Made by a program: the position numbers and the translations under genes. The notes beneath the pieces are model-generated. The model saw only the letters and a program-made list of their open reading frames with translations. It was not told the origin of the DNA and did no database searches. A stretch of 64,000 nt of DNA from Ferrovibrio sp. (GTDB lineage Bacteria > Pseudomonadota > Alphaproteobacteria > Ferrovibrionales > Ferrovibrionaceae): assembly GCF_019636075.1 (NCBI RefSeq), contig NZ_JAHBYG010000004.1:62001-126000 (forward strand), in the 5' to 3' direction. Positions within the stretch are counted from its first letter, which is position 1, and each line of letters opens with the position of its first letter. Of this stretch, positions 1 to 8,389 are shown piece after piece.

Positions 1-1
1 G

Positions 2-43
2 GAACAGCTCGACGACCTGGCCCGCCGCCTCAGCCGCCGCTGA
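2..43 (+). CDS. C-terminal end of an unidentified protein (partial)
   Basis: Only the last 13 codons are in the window, reading EQLDDLARRLSRR and ending in TGA. The charged, leucine-spaced tail would fit the end of a helix. The stop codon lies inside the first of three tandem hairpins. The family cannot be recognised from so little sequence, and I cannot exclude that this open frame is accidental. Confidence 0.4.
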   Translation, partial: EQLDDLARRLSRR

Positions 44-112
44 GGCGCATATACACATGGCTCAGCCGTCGCTGAGGCGCAGATACACCTGCCTCAGCCG
101 CCGCTGAGGCGC
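26..112 (+). repeat. Three tandem 32-bp repeats, each a hairpin
   Basis: Three copies with an exact 32-bp period carry the core CTCAGC-CGYC-GCTGAG at 29-44, 61-76 and 93-108. Each core folds into a stem with a four-base loop. The first stem extends to 9 bp (26-34 with 39-47) and the third to 8 bp. The spacers read GCGCATATACAC or GCAGATACAC. The first copy overlaps the end of the upstream reading frame. The copies may act as mRNA 3'-end structures; no U-run follows. Confidence 0.85.
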
Positions 113-410
113 AGATACATATATATTATGACCGGGAGCGCTGTTCCCCGGGCAGCCCAAAGTGCCGGCAATGCAGCTTCCAGGGCCGAAAGCTGCTTGG
201 TTTCGCTTCCAGCGGTGATACAATCCAGCCAACAAAAGCCTATTTTTTGCTCACCGCCACAATTTTAGCATAATTTTTGACCGGCTATGCGGCGGTATGA
301 GCAAAAAGCCGGCGCCGAGGCAATGGGTCCGGTGGTGGATTCAGGGCTGAATCGCCTTTGAATCGCGTCTGACCCACAATTTGTTGCGGTGCACATGCCG
401 AGGCGGTTTC
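113..410. other. Non-coding amtB upstream region with two inverted repeats
   Basis: No convincing gene is present. An A+T-rich stretch at 244-307 has arms TTTTTGCTCA (244-253) and TGAGCAAAAA (298-307). These are extended inward by CCGCC/GGCGG, leaving a two-base bulge. A second inverted repeat, GATTCAG-GG-CTGAATC, lies at 338-353, about 60 bp upstream of the sigma-54 element. Either could bind a regulator such as NtrC, but neither matches the NtrC consensus well. A half-site GGTGCA is at 388-393. Confidence 0.5.
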
Positions 411-426
411 TGGCACGCTTCTTGTA
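411..426 (+). promoter_or_regulatory. Sigma-54 (-24/-12) promoter of amtB
   Basis: TGGCACGCTTCTTGTA matches the RpoN consensus TGGCACG-N4-TTGCW. The -24 half is perfect, spacing is correct (10 bp between GG and the -12 dinucleotide), and there is one change at -12 (GT for GC). It lies 157 bp before the amtB start. Known amtB genes are under NtrC/sigma-54 control in nitrogen limitation, so the site fits its gene. Confidence 0.8.
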
Positions 427-582
427 ACTCCCAGTTCAGGCGCGTGCCGGGTGGGCTGGCCGCTGCGGAGCAATCGAGATGCCCTCGCACTATCCCCGCA
501 TGGGGGGTGAGGGAGGCATCGAGGAGCATCCGGGCGGCGGCCGGCGGTTGGTGCGGGTCCATCAAGCAGGAGGTCTTCGACT

Positions 583-1938
583 ATGCCACGTCTCACCGTT
601 TCGGCGATCCCCGCCGTTTCCCGGACTCAAGGAAGCCAGCTCGGCTGGCTGTTGCTCGCGTTGGCGGCCATGCTGGCGCTGACGCCGTTCCATGCTTTCG
701 CCGCCGATGAGGCGCCGAAGCTCGATTCCGGCGACACCGCCTGGATGCTCACCTCCACCGCCCTGGTGCTGATGATGACCATCCCGGGCCTCGCGCTGTT
801 CTACGGCGGCATGGTCCGCAAGATGAACGTGCTCACCATCATGATGCAGTCCTTCGCCATCACCTGCCTGGTGAGCGTGCTGTGGATGATCATCGGCTAC
901 AGCCTGGTCTTCTCGGAAGGCAATGCCTTCATCGGCGGCTTCGGCAACCTGTTCCTGTCCGGCGTTGCCATCGACAGCGTGAACGATCTGGCCAAGACCA
1001 TTCCGGAAACCGTGTTCCTCACCTTCCAGATGACCTTCGCCATCATCACCCCGGCGCTGATCACCGGTGCTTTCGCCGATCGCATGAAGTTCTCGGCGCT
1101 GCTCTGGTTCACCGCCTTGTGGCTGATCTTCGTCTACGCGCCGATTGCCCACATGGTGTGGGGCGGCGGCCTGATGGGCGAGATGGGCGTGCTCGATTTC
1201 GCGGGCGGCACCGTGGTGCACATCAATGCCGGCGTGGCCGGCCTGGTGGCCGCCATCGTGCTCGGCAAGCGTGCCGGCTACGGCAAGTCGGCCCATGCGC
1301 CGCATAATCTGACGCTGAGCATCATCGGCGCCTCCCTGCTGTGGGTCGGCTGGTTCGGCTTCAATGCCGGCTCGGCTGCCGGTGCCACCACCAATGCCGG
1401 CATGGCCATGCTGGTCACCCAGATCGCCACCGCTGCTGCGGCGCTCGCCTGGGTGTTCGCCGAGTGGATCACGCGCGGCAAGCCCAGCGTGCTGGGCATC
1501 GTGTCGGGTGCCGTGGCCGGCCTGGTCGCCATCACCCCGGCTGCCGGCTTCGTGGATCCCATGGGCTCGCTGATCATCGGCATCGTTGCCGGCGTGATCT
1601 GCTTCATCGCCTCCACCAGCGTGAAGAACGCCCTGGGCTACGACGACAGCCTGGATGTGTGGGGCGTGCATGGCGTGGGCGGCATCGTCGGTGCGGTTCT
1701 CACCGGTGTGTTCGCCAAGGCCGCGATTGCCGGCAAGGACGAGCCGCTGGGCCTGCTGGACGGCAATGCCGGCCAGGTGCTGACCCAGGTCTATGGTGTG
1801 ATCATCACCATCGTCTTCACCGCGATCGTCACCCTGATCCTGCTGAAGATCATCGATTGGACCATCGGTCTGCGTGTCGACGAGGCTACCGAGCGTGACG
1901 GCCTCGATATCAACTTGCACGGCGAGACGGTGCAATAA
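583..1938 (+). CDS. amtB: Ammonium transporter AmtB
   Basis: This is an inner-membrane ammonium channel of the Amt/Rh family, 451 aa. A signal peptide (about residues 1-40, ending AFA) precedes the usual eleven hydrophobic segments. The recruitment Asp (LDFAGG, Asp205) and the pore twin histidines (VVHIN, His213; GVHGVGG, His363) are present with the expected 150-residue spacing. AGGAGGT-like purines lie just before the ATG. The gene has its own sigma-54 promoter, and a strong terminator follows. The partner PII gene glnK, often upstream of amtB, is not visible here; the preceding frame does not look like PII. Identity is secure from motifs throughout. Confidence 0.97.
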   Translation: MPRLTVSAIPAVSRTQGSQLGWLLLALAAMLALTPFHAFAADEAPKLDSGDTAWMLTSTALVLMMTIPGLALFYGGMVRKMNVLTIMMQSFAITCLVSVLWMIIGYSLVFSEGNAFIGGFGNLFLSGVAIDSVNDLAKTIPETVFLTFQMTFAIITPALITGAFADRMKFSALLWFTALWLIFVYAPIAHMVWGGGLMGEMGVLDFAGGTVVHINAGVAGLVAAIVLGKRAGYGKSAHAPHNLTLSIIGASLLWVGWFGFNAGSAAGATTNAGMAMLVTQIATAAAALAWVFAEWITRGKPSVLGIVSGAVAGLVAITPAAGFVDPMGSLIIGIVAGVICFIASTSVKNALGYDDSLDVWGVHGVGGIVGAVLTGVFAKAAIAGKDEPLGLLDGNAGQVLTQVYGVIITIVFTAIVTLILLKIIDWTIGLRVDEATERDGLDINLHGETVQ

Positions 1939-1951
1939 GACACGCACACTT

Positions 1952-1997
1952 GCGGCCCGGACCGACACACCCACCCGTCGGCCCGGGCCGCATCTTT
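1952..1997 (+). terminator. Rho-independent terminator after amtB
   Basis: A 15-position stem pairs 1952-1966 with 1977-1991, with one A/G mismatch and a 10-base loop. It is followed by ATCTTTT. It lies 13 bp past the amtB stop and separates amtB from the ATP-grasp operon. Confidence 0.85.
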
Positions 1998-2144
1998 TCG
2001 GCCCCCCCTCTTTCATCCCACCCCCCTCTTTCATCTAACATTGCCGCCCGATATAGTCTTACGAACGAGAGTTCGTCGGATTAGGTTCAATCTTGCCGTC
2101 AAGGGGCCGCCAGTTGCGCCGGCCGATCGGGGGAGAGTGACGCG

Positions 2145-3644
2145 ATGCCGGCCTTCGATGAGATGACCGATGCCGCGGGTGCCATCCGCGCCCCCTATCG
2201 CGGCTATGCGCAATGGCTGCAAACCGCGCAGAGCGACCGCCTGCAGCAGCGGCGCCATGAAGCCGATACCCTGTTTCGCCGCCTGGGCATCACCTTCGCG
2301 GTCTATGGCGAAGGCGGCGATACCGAACGCCTGATCCCCTTCGATATCGTGCCGCGCATCCTCTCGGCCTCCGAATGGGCGCGCCTGCGCCGCGGGCTGG
2401 AACAGCGCGTGAAGGCGCTGAATGCCTTCCTCGACGACATCTACCACGACAAGGCGATCCTGCGCGAAGGCAAGATCCCCGCCGACCTGATCACCGGCAA
2501 CGAGCAATACACCGCCGCCATGGCCGGCTTCAAAGTGCCGCATGGCATCTACAGCCATATCGCCGGCATCGACCTGGTGCGCACCGGCGAGGATGAATTC
2601 TTCGTGCTGGAGGATAATGCCCGCACGCCCAGCGGCGTCTCCTACATGCTGGAGAACCGCGAAGCGATGATGCGCCTGTTCCCGGAATTGTTCGGCGCCG
2701 TGCGCGTCGCCCCGGTGGGCCATTATCCCGATGCATTGCTGCAGACCCTGCGCGAATGCGCGCCGCCGAATTGCAACGACGAACCCACCGTCGCCCTGCT
2801 CACGCCCGGCGTGTTCAACTCGGCCTATTTCGAACATGTGTTCCTGGCCGAGCAGATGGGCATCGAGCTGGTGGAAGGCTCGGACCTGGTGGTGCGCGAC
2901 AACCGCGTCTACATGCGCATGGTGGGCGGGCTGAAGCGCGTGGACGTGCTGTATCGCCGGCTCGACGATGCCTTCCTCGATCCCCAGGCCTTCCGCAAGG
3001 ATTCGATGATCGGCGTGCCGGGCCTGTTCGCCGCCTACAAGGCCGGCAACATCACCATCACCAATGCGGTGGGCACCGGCGTGGCCGACGACAAGTCGAT
3101 CTACCCCTATGTGCCCGAGATGGTGCGTTTCTATCTGGCGGAAGAGCCTTTGCTGGCCAATGTGCCGACCTACATTCTGCGCCGGCCGGACGATCTGAAA
3201 TACACGCTCGAACATCTGCCCGAGCTGGTGGTGAAGGAAGTGCATGGCTCCGGCGGCTACGGCATGCTGGTGGGCCCGCGCAGCAGCAAGGCCGAGATCG
3301 AGGCCTTCCGCGCCAAGATCATCGCCAAGCCGGAAGCCTATATCGCCCAACCCACCCTGGCGCTCAGCACTTGCCCCACTTTCGTGGACCAGGGCCTGGC
3401 GCCGCGCCATGTGGATCTGCGGCCCTTCGTGCTGTCGGGCAACACCACGCGCATCGTGCCCGGCGGGCTTACCCGCGTGGCGTTGCGCGAAGGCTCGCTG
3501 GTGGTGAATTCCAGCCAGGGCGGCGGCACCAAGGATACCTGGATCCTGGAGCCCGGGCCGCTCGACGCACCGCCGGCAGATATGCAGGCCGCAGACACGC
3601 CAACGGGCCAGGCGCAATCGCAAACCAGCAGCGGGGCCGTGTGA
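2145..3644 (+). CDS. Circularly permuted ATP-grasp protein (COG2308, Anbu operon)
   Basis: The 499-aa protein belongs to the circularly permuted type 2 ATP-grasp family (DUF404/DUF407). Recognisable blocks include RLIPFDIVPRI near residue 65, the segment around FFVLEDNARTPSGVSY near 155, and the C-terminal KEVHGSGGYGMLVGP followed by the arginine-rich HVDLRPFVL. ATP-grasp enzymes join a carboxylate to an amine or thiol; the substrate of this family is unknown. Its stop overlaps the start of the alpha-E gene (TGATG), so the two are probably translationally coupled. It is the first gene of the cluster. The last 30 residues are low-complexity and Gln/Ala-rich. Family assignment is firm; function is not. 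Confidence 0.92.
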   Translation: MPAFDEMTDAAGAIRAPYRGYAQWLQTAQSDRLQQRRHEADTLFRRLGITFAVYGEGGDTERLIPFDIVPRILSASEWARLRRGLEQRVKALNAFLDDIYHDKAILREGKIPADLITGNEQYTAAMAGFKVPHGIYSHIAGIDLVRTGEDEFFVLEDNARTPSGVSYMLENREAMMRLFPELFGAVRVAPVGHYPDALLQTLRECAPPNCNDEPTVALLTPGVFNSAYFEHVFLAEQMGIELVEGSDLVVRDNRVYMRMVGGLKRVDVLYRRLDDAFLDPQAFRKDSMIGVPGLFAAYKAGNITITNAVGTGVADDKSIYPYVPEMVRFYLAEEPLLANVPTYILRRPDDLKYTLEHLPELVVKEVHGSGGYGMLVGPRSSKAEIEAFRAKIIAKPEAYIAQPTLALSTCPTFVDQGLAPRHVDLRPFVLSGNTTRIVPGGLTRVALREGSLVVNSSQGGGTKDTWILEPGPLDAPPADMQAADTPTGQAQSQTSSGAV

Positions 3645-4585
3645 TGCTCAGCCGCGCCGCCGACAATCTCTACTGGATGATGCGCTACGTGGAGCGCGCC
3701 GAAAACATGGCGCGCATGCTGGATGTCACCCATCGCATGAGCCTGATGGGCGCCGATGCCGGCATGAACCAGTGGAATGCCACGCTGATCATCGCCGGTT
3801 GCGAAAAGCCGTTTGCCTTGCGCGGCGGTGCCGCCAGCCCGCGTTCGGTGATCGATTTCCTGGCCTTCGAGCGCGAGAATCCCTCTTCCATCGCCGCCTG
3901 TCTGTTGGCCGCGCGCGAAAATGCCCGCGCCATGCGGGCGCAAATCACCAACGAGGCCTGGGAAAGCATCAATGCCGCCTGGCTGGAAATGCGCACGCTC
4001 TCGCTCGACAAGGTGGAAAGCGATGGCCTGCGCGGCTTTTTCGACTGGGTGCGCGACCGCTCGCATCTGTTTCGCGGCGTGGCGGAAGGCACCATGCAGC
4101 GCGGCGATGCCTATCGCTTCATGCGGCTCGGCACGCTGATCGAACGCGCGGATTCCACCGCGCGAATCCTGGATGTGAAATACCATATCCTGCTGCCATC
4201 CTCGAAGGATGTGGGCGGCGCGGTGGATTATTATCAATGGGGCGCGCTGCTGCGCTCGGTATCGTCTTTCCGCATCTATCGCCAGATCTACCGCGATGCC
4301 ATCACCCCGCTGCGGGTGGCCGAATTGCTGGTGCTGCGCGACGACATGCCGCGCAGCCTGCATGCTTGCTTCGGCGAGATCGTGGAGATTCTCGACGAGC
4401 TGCGCCGCGATTACCGCCGCGATTTTCCCTCGGTGCGGCTGGCCGAACGCATCCTGATGCAATTGCGCTATGGCAGCATCGACGACATCCTGTCGGTCGG
4501 CCTGCACGAATATCTCACCGAGGCGATCGATCGCAATATCGAACTGGGCGTGGCGATCGCGCAGGATTTCATGCATACGGCATAA
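3644..4585 (+). CDS. Alpha-E domain protein (COG2307, Anbu operon)
   Basis: This 313-aa protein is almost wholly helical and starts MLSRAADNLYWMMRYVERAENMAR when read across its first 24 codons, the hallmark opening of the alpha-E (DUF403) family. The ATG at 3644 overlaps the preceding stop and is chosen because the family starts exactly there; the open frame extends upstream only as a shadow of the ATP-grasp gene. Alpha-E proteins always travel with ATP-grasp partners and often with Anbu, suggesting a shared peptide-modifying or peptide-forming role, which is inference. The Anbu gene follows after 49 bp. Confidence 0.9.
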   Translation: MLSRAADNLYWMMRYVERAENMARMLDVTHRMSLMGADAGMNQWNATLIIAGCEKPFALRGGAASPRSVIDFLAFERENPSSIAACLLAARENARAMRAQITNEAWESINAAWLEMRTLSLDKVESDGLRGFFDWVRDRSHLFRGVAEGTMQRGDAYRFMRLGTLIERADSTARILDVKYHILLPSSKDVGGAVDYYQWGALLRSVSSFRIYRQIYRDAITPLRVAELLVLRDDMPRSLHACFGEIVEILDELRRDYRRDFPSVRLAERILMQLRYGSIDDILSVGLHEYLTEAIDRNIELGVAIAQDFMHTA

Positions 4586-4634
4586 GCATCGGACCGGCCT
4601 GAATGAGTCCGAATCCTAGGGAGTTTCCAGCATC

Positions 4635-5372
4635 ATGACCTATTGCGTCGGCCTCAATCTCGACGAAGGCATCGTCATGCTCGCCGATAGCCGCACCAAT
4701 GCCGGCGTCGACAGCATCGCCACCTTCGGCAAGATGCATCTCTGGCAGCAACCCGGCGAGCGCGTGCTGGCCCTGGCCACGGCGGGCAATCTGTCGCTCA
4801 GCCAGTCGGTGGTGTCGCTGCTGCGCGATGGTTTCACCGATGCCGATGGCAAATCCTACGATCTGATGCTGGCCACCCGGATGTTCGAGGCCGCCGGCAT
4901 GGTGGGGGCTGCGATCCGCGAAGTGGCGCGCCGCGATGGCGAGGCGCTGAAGGAAAACGGCATCGAGCCCAATCTCACCATGCTGTTGGGCGGCCAGATT
5001 GCCGGCCGGCCGCCGCAAGTCTACATGCTGTATTTCGCCGGCAATTTCATCCGCGCCACCCGCGACACGCCCTATCTGCAGATCGGCGAAGCGAAATACG
5101 GCAAGCCGATCCTGGATCGTGTGATCGTGCCGGAAACGCCTTTGCTGCAGGCGGCGAAATGCGCGCTGATCTCGATGGACAGCACGCTGCGCTCCAATAT
5201 CTCGGTGGGCCTGCCGCTGGATCTGCTGATCCTGCGCAAGGACGAATTCAAGCCCGCCCTGCATCGCCGCATCGATGCGGAAGATCCGTATTTCAACGAT
5301 ATTCGCCGCCGCTGGGGCGAAGGCTTGCGCTCGGTTTTCGCCACCGTGCCGGATCCTGATTGGGGCCTATAG
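4635..5372 (+). CDS. Anbu-type proteasome-like peptidase (COG3484)
   Basis: This 245-aa Ntn-hydrolase fold protein belongs to the Anbu (ancestral beta subunit) family. It begins MTYCVGL; removing Met would expose Thr2 as the N-terminal nucleophile. ADSRTNAGVD (residues 16-25) and LALATAGNLS are typical of the family. Published Anbu structures are open, helical dodecamers with weak or unknown peptidase activity. A transglutaminase-like gene is commonly found in such clusters; here it is absent between alpha-E and Anbu, and not found elsewhere in the window. An AGGGAGTTT-type ribosome site lies before the ATG. It is probably cotranscribed with the two genes upstream. Confidence 0.92.
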   Translation: MTYCVGLNLDEGIVMLADSRTNAGVDSIATFGKMHLWQQPGERVLALATAGNLSLSQSVVSLLRDGFTDADGKSYDLMLATRMFEAAGMVGAAIREVARRDGEALKENGIEPNLTMLLGGQIAGRPPQVYMLYFAGNFIRATRDTPYLQIGEAKYGKPILDRVIVPETPLLQAAKCALISMDSTLRSNISVGLPLDLLILRKDEFKPALHRRIDAEDPYFNDIRRRWGEGLRSVFATVPDPDWGL

Positions 5373-5387
5373 GCGCTTCTCTTTACT

Positions 5388-5655
5388 GTCATGCCCGGAT
5401 TTAGTCCGGGCATCCATCGTTGGGTAATGGCGCGGCGTTGGGCATGGACCCTCGGCCAAGAACGCGACTTGGGTCCGAGGGTGGCGGTCTTGGGTGGTTT
5501 CTCTGCCCGTCATGCCCGGATTTATTCCGGGCATCCATCATTGGGTAATGGCGTGGCGTTGGGTATGGACCCTCGGAACAAGTCCGAGGGTGACGGAAGA
5601 AGAAAAGCCGGCATAGATCCTCGGCCGAGAATGCCTTGGGTCCGAGGGCGAGGAA
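5388..5655. repeat. Palindromic intergenic repeat cluster R1
   Basis: Two A-type hairpins (TGCCCGGA-n5-TCCGGGCA) lie at about 5388-5420 and 5508-5542. Three B-type hairpins of the form ACCCTCGG...CCGAGGGT lie at about 5445-5485, 5568-5595 and 5614-5650. The loops read ATTTA, ATTTAT, ACAAG or a longer variant. The cluster fills the space between two convergent genes and may serve as a bidirectional 3' end. Related clusters occur at 22079, 29940, 41316 and 41930. Confidence 0.85.
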
Positions 5656-5676
5656 AGCGGTCGAGGAAAGCGGTGC

Positions 5677-6336
5677 TTACTTCGGCACATGCATCAAGGC
5701 ACTGGCCGGGATGATGCTCATGTTGTTGGCATTGGGCGGCTGCCAGAAGAATTGCAGCGTGGCGGTGTTGCGTTTCTGGAAATACTGCATGGTGATCGGA
5801 TACCAGCCCGGCGCGGCGATATCCAGCGCCACCGGATTGGCCATCGCATCGGCATGCACGAAGGGATCTTCCAGCACCATCTTGCCGCCGATATAGATGC
5901 GGATGCCATCGTTGGAATTCACGGTGATGTGGTAGGTGCCCGGCTTGTCGAAATTGATGAAGCCGGTGAACACCACGCCGAAGAATTGGAAATCCTGGCT
6001 CTCCCACATCACGCCGCTGCCCGACATTTCGTCGATCGGCGCCACCGGCTTGCCCGGGCGGCCCTTGGCCATCTCGGCCGGTTTGTCCAGCGAGGGCATG
6101 TCGTTGATATGGTCGTAGCGGCCATGGAAATACATCGTGGCCAGGCCGGGCTTCAGGCTGGCCGCGGCGGGCTGCGGCATGGCCGGCTTGACCGCATCGG
6201 CGGAGAAGGTGACTTCCTTACCCTTGCCGCCGCCGGCGCCGCTGGCGCAGCCGGCAAGCGCCAGCATCATGGCCGCAACGACAAATCGTTGAACCTTCAG
6301 AATCCGCCCGATTTGCCAGGGAAAGCTGAGACGCAT
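5677..6336 (-). CDS. PA14-domain lipoprotein
   Basis: The 219-aa protein has an N-terminal signal ending in the lipobox LAGC with the lipidated Cys at residue 30. A low-complexity Gly/Lys linker follows, then a PA14 beta-barrel domain (about residues 110-215). The domain signature NSNDGIRIYIGGKMVLED is clear. PA14 domains usually bind carbohydrate or act as non-catalytic adhesion modules, so a cell-envelope binding role is likely. GAGAGGG lies 8 bases before the ATG. Monocistronic by context: the repeat cluster R1 lies downstream and xth upstream with 37 bp between. Confidence 0.85.
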   Translation of the reverse strand: MRLSFPWQIGRILKVQRFVVAAMMLALAGCASGAGGGKGKEVTFSADAVKPAMPQPAAASLKPGLATMYFHGRYDHINDMPSLDKPAEMAKGRPGKPVAPIDEMSGSGVMWESQDFQFFGVVFTGFINFDKPGTYHITVNSNDGIRIYIGGKMVLEDPFVHADAMANPVALDIAAPGWYPITMQYFQKRNTATLQFFWQPPNANNMSIIPASALMHVPK

Positions 6337-6373
6337 GGGAAAGCCCTCTCGAAAGTCATGACCTGCGGAAAAT

Positions 6374-7228
6374 CTAACCCCCCGTGGCCGCCAAATCCAG
6401 CGTTGCCAGCACGGGCGCGTGGTCGGAGGCCTTTTCCTTGCCGCGCATGGCCTTCACCACCTGACAGCCTTTCAGCGCCGGCGCCAGATCGGGGCTGAGC
6501 CAGACATGGTCCAGCCGGCGGCCCTTGTCGGCCTTCTCCCAATCCGGCGAACGATAGCTCCACCAGCTATACAGCTTTTCGCTGGGGCCGACGAAATGCC
6601 GCATGGCATCCAGCCAGCCATGGGTTTTCTGCAGCGCCAGCAGGCCTTCGGTTTCGACCGGCGTATGGCTCACCACATCAAGCAGTTGCTTGTGCGACCA
6701 GACATCGCTTTCCAAGGGTGCGATGTTGAGATCGCCCACCAGCACATGGCGTTTGCCCTTGCGGCCCAGGCCTTTCGACCAGGCCGTCATCTCCGCCAGC
6801 ACATCCAGCTTATGCTGGAACTTGTCGTTCTTTTTCGGATCGGGAATATCGCCGCCGGCCGGCACATAATAATTGTGGATCACCGTGCCATCGGGCAGGC
6901 GCGCGGCGATATGGCGTTTGTCGTCGCGCCCCACCAGCTTGCGGGCCTCGGCCAGTTCGATGGGAAAGCGCGCGAAGATCGCCACGCCGTTATAGCCCGG
7001 CTGGCCCTGGATCAACCGATGCGCATAACCGTGCTGCACGAACAGGTCGTGGGGAAATTCGCTGTCGCGCACCTTGGTTTCCTGCAGGCACAGGATATCG
7101 GGAGCATATTGCTGCAGAAACCCATGCATCAGATCCTGGCGCGCACGCACCGAATTGATGTTCCAGGTCGCCAGGGTCAGCGCCCGCTTGGGAAAGTCTG
7201 TCTCTGTCTTGGGTTTTTTCGCAGCCAT
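6374..7228 (-). CDS. xth: Exodeoxyribonuclease III
   Basis: This is an AP endonuclease/3' exonuclease of the EEP superfamily in base excision repair, about 284 aa. Visible motifs are TWNINSVRAR near the N-terminus, LQETKV with the metal-binding Glu, GDLNIAP, and the C-terminal DHVWLSPDL and SDHAPVLATL with the catalytic His. The start chosen is the ATG at 7228 (MAAKKPK) because TGAGGA lies 6-7 bases upstream. Two other ATGs at 7234 and 7240 are possible, while an upstream in-frame extension to 7324 looks non-coding. The gene diverges from the small membrane protein gene at 7388. Confidence 0.95.
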   Translation of the reverse strand: MAAKKPKTETDFPKRALTLATWNINSVRARQDLMHGFLQQYAPDILCLQETKVRDSEFPHDLFVQHGYAHRLIQGQPGYNGVAIFARFPIELAEARKLVGRDDKRHIAARLPDGTVIHNYYVPAGGDIPDPKKNDKFQHKLDVLAEMTAWSKGLGRKGKRHVLVGDLNIAPLESDVWSHKQLLDVVSHTPVETEGLLALQKTHGWLDAMRHFVGPSEKLYSWWSYRSPDWEKADKGRRLDHVWLSPDLAPALKGCQVVKAMRGKEKASDHAPVLATLDLAATGG

Positions 7229-7387
7229 CGGCATCCTCATACGATGGCATGATGGTAGCGGATCGACCCGCGCAGGCAAAGTGTCGCACCTGGTTGCTTT
7301 TATGCGGCAATTGCCCATTCTCACCGTAACGGAGTTTCACCGTAACAGAGCGGCGCCGCAGCCGCCCGCCGGGATTGGAGTAGCCCC

Positions 7388-7621
7388 ATGCATTCGCGCG
7401 CCGACCGTATTTTCGCCATCGCCATCACCCTGGCCTTGCTGGGTGCGTTGCTGGGCGCGGCCTATATGGCCTGGCGTTTCTGGTTCGGCATGCAGCAGGA
7501 TCTCGATCCGGCAGCGGTTATCCCGATGATCCTGGGCGTGGTGCTCAGCCTGGTGCTGGGCGGCATCGTGGTGGCGATTTTCCTCTATGGCCGGCGCCAG
7601 GAGATCGGCACCAGGGATTGA
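7388..7621 (+). CDS. Small two-helix membrane protein
   Basis: The 77-aa protein has two hydrophobic segments, about residues 8-33 and 45-66, followed by a positively charged tail GRRQE. No family is recognised. Just upstream, TCACCGTAACNGAG occurs twice with a 16-bp period (about 7318-7345), in the divergent promoter region with xth. The short tandem motif (GGATTGAAAAA) at its 3' end runs into the next intergenic gap. It is probably real because of the clean hydrophobic pattern, but unassigned. Confidence 0.65.
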   Translation: MHSRADRIFAIAITLALLGALLGAAYMAWRFWFGMQQDLDPAAVIPMILGVVLSLVLGGIVVAIFLYGRRQEIGTRD

Positions 7622-7648
7622 AAAATCCGGGATTGAAAAAATCCTGGA

Positions 7649-8362
7649 TTAAAAAATCCGATAGCTGCCGCCCACCAGGCCGAGCGGCCAATGGCCGCGT
7701 TCGAACAGCCGGAATTTCAACGCGAATGGGTGCTGCCCATCTGCCTCCAACGCATCGCCCAGCAAGGCCTGCGCGGCCAGCACCAGGGCGGCTTGCTGCG
7801 TTGCCTGCATGGCGGCCTGGATGCCGGCTTCCAGCAGATCGTCATCGGCGAAGCCGGCGGCATCCATCAGGCCTTCCAGCTTTTCGCGCACGGCCTCGGT
7901 GGCCCGCGTGCCGGCATGGTTCAGCGCCACCAGCAGATCGTGTTCCGATACATCGCGTTCGGCCAGGCTTTCCATCAGCGCCTGCATCGCCTGTTCCTCG
8001 GTCTGCCAGAGTTCGGCATCCCAATCCGGTTCGCGGATGATATCGCTCAAGGCCTGCCAGCCATCGGGCCGGTCGATCTGCGGATCGAACACGCCGATGG
8101 CGGCGCAATACTCGTTCAGCAATGCGATATCGGCGCGTTGCAACGGCTGGCCGCAGGCGCCGAACCAGTCGATGCCGCCGGCCAATTGCGCCAGGCGGGC
8201 AATCGCGCGCAGGGCATCCACATCATCTGCGGCAACCGATGAATCTTCATCATCGTCGGATGCATCGCCCTCCATCCCATCATCATGGGAGGGATACAGC
8301 GCGTCGTCTTCGGGTTCGTCATCGTCGTTGGCAACGATAAAGCGCGGCGGCCGGTTATTCAT
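7649..8362 (-). CDS. Hypothetical acidic protein downstream of gentisate dioxygenase
   Basis: A 237-aa soluble protein. The first 50 residues are strongly acidic (runs of Asp/Glu, probably disordered), followed by an alpha-helical body rich in Ala and Leu, with CGQPLQRADIALLNEYC near residue 70. I do not recognise the family. It begins 27 bp after the gentisate dioxygenase stop and on the same strand, so it is likely the third gene of that operon. No signal peptide or membrane segment is seen. A role connected to aromatic degradation would only be guilt by association. Confidence 0.7.
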   Translation of the reverse strand: MNNRPPRFIVANDDDEPEDDALYPSHDDGMEGDASDDDEDSSVAADDVDALRAIARLAQLAGGIDWFGACGQPLQRADIALLNEYCAAIGVFDPQIDRPDGWQALSDIIREPDWDAELWQTEEQAMQALMESLAERDVSEHDLLVALNHAGTRATEAVREKLEGLMDAAGFADDDLLEAGIQAAMQATQQAALVLAAQALLGDALEADGQHPFALKFRLFERGHWPLGLVGGSYRIF

Positions 8363-8389
8363 CGCGGGTTACTCATCGTTAGCTGTCCA

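Noticed and set aside
26-112. CRISPR-like array
   Set aside because: Only three copies, each palindromic, with short nearly identical spacers; no cas genes.
244-307. Terminator upstream of amtB
   Set aside because: The stem has T-run before and A-run after on the plus strand and the same order on the minus strand, so neither side has a U tail after the stem.
562-2034. Long open frame antisense to amtB
   Set aside because: High G+C DNA gives long antisense frames; its translation is His/Gln/Gly-rich with no family motifs, while amtB is certain.
2031-3623. Long open frame antisense to the ATP-grasp gene
   Set aside because: Same G+C artefact; low-complexity His/Ala/Gln composition and no ribosome site.
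5391-5714. Small protein encoded by repeat cluster R1 (and similar frames in R3 and R4)
   Set aside because: The frames are translations of palindromic repeats; no ribosome site or conserved features.
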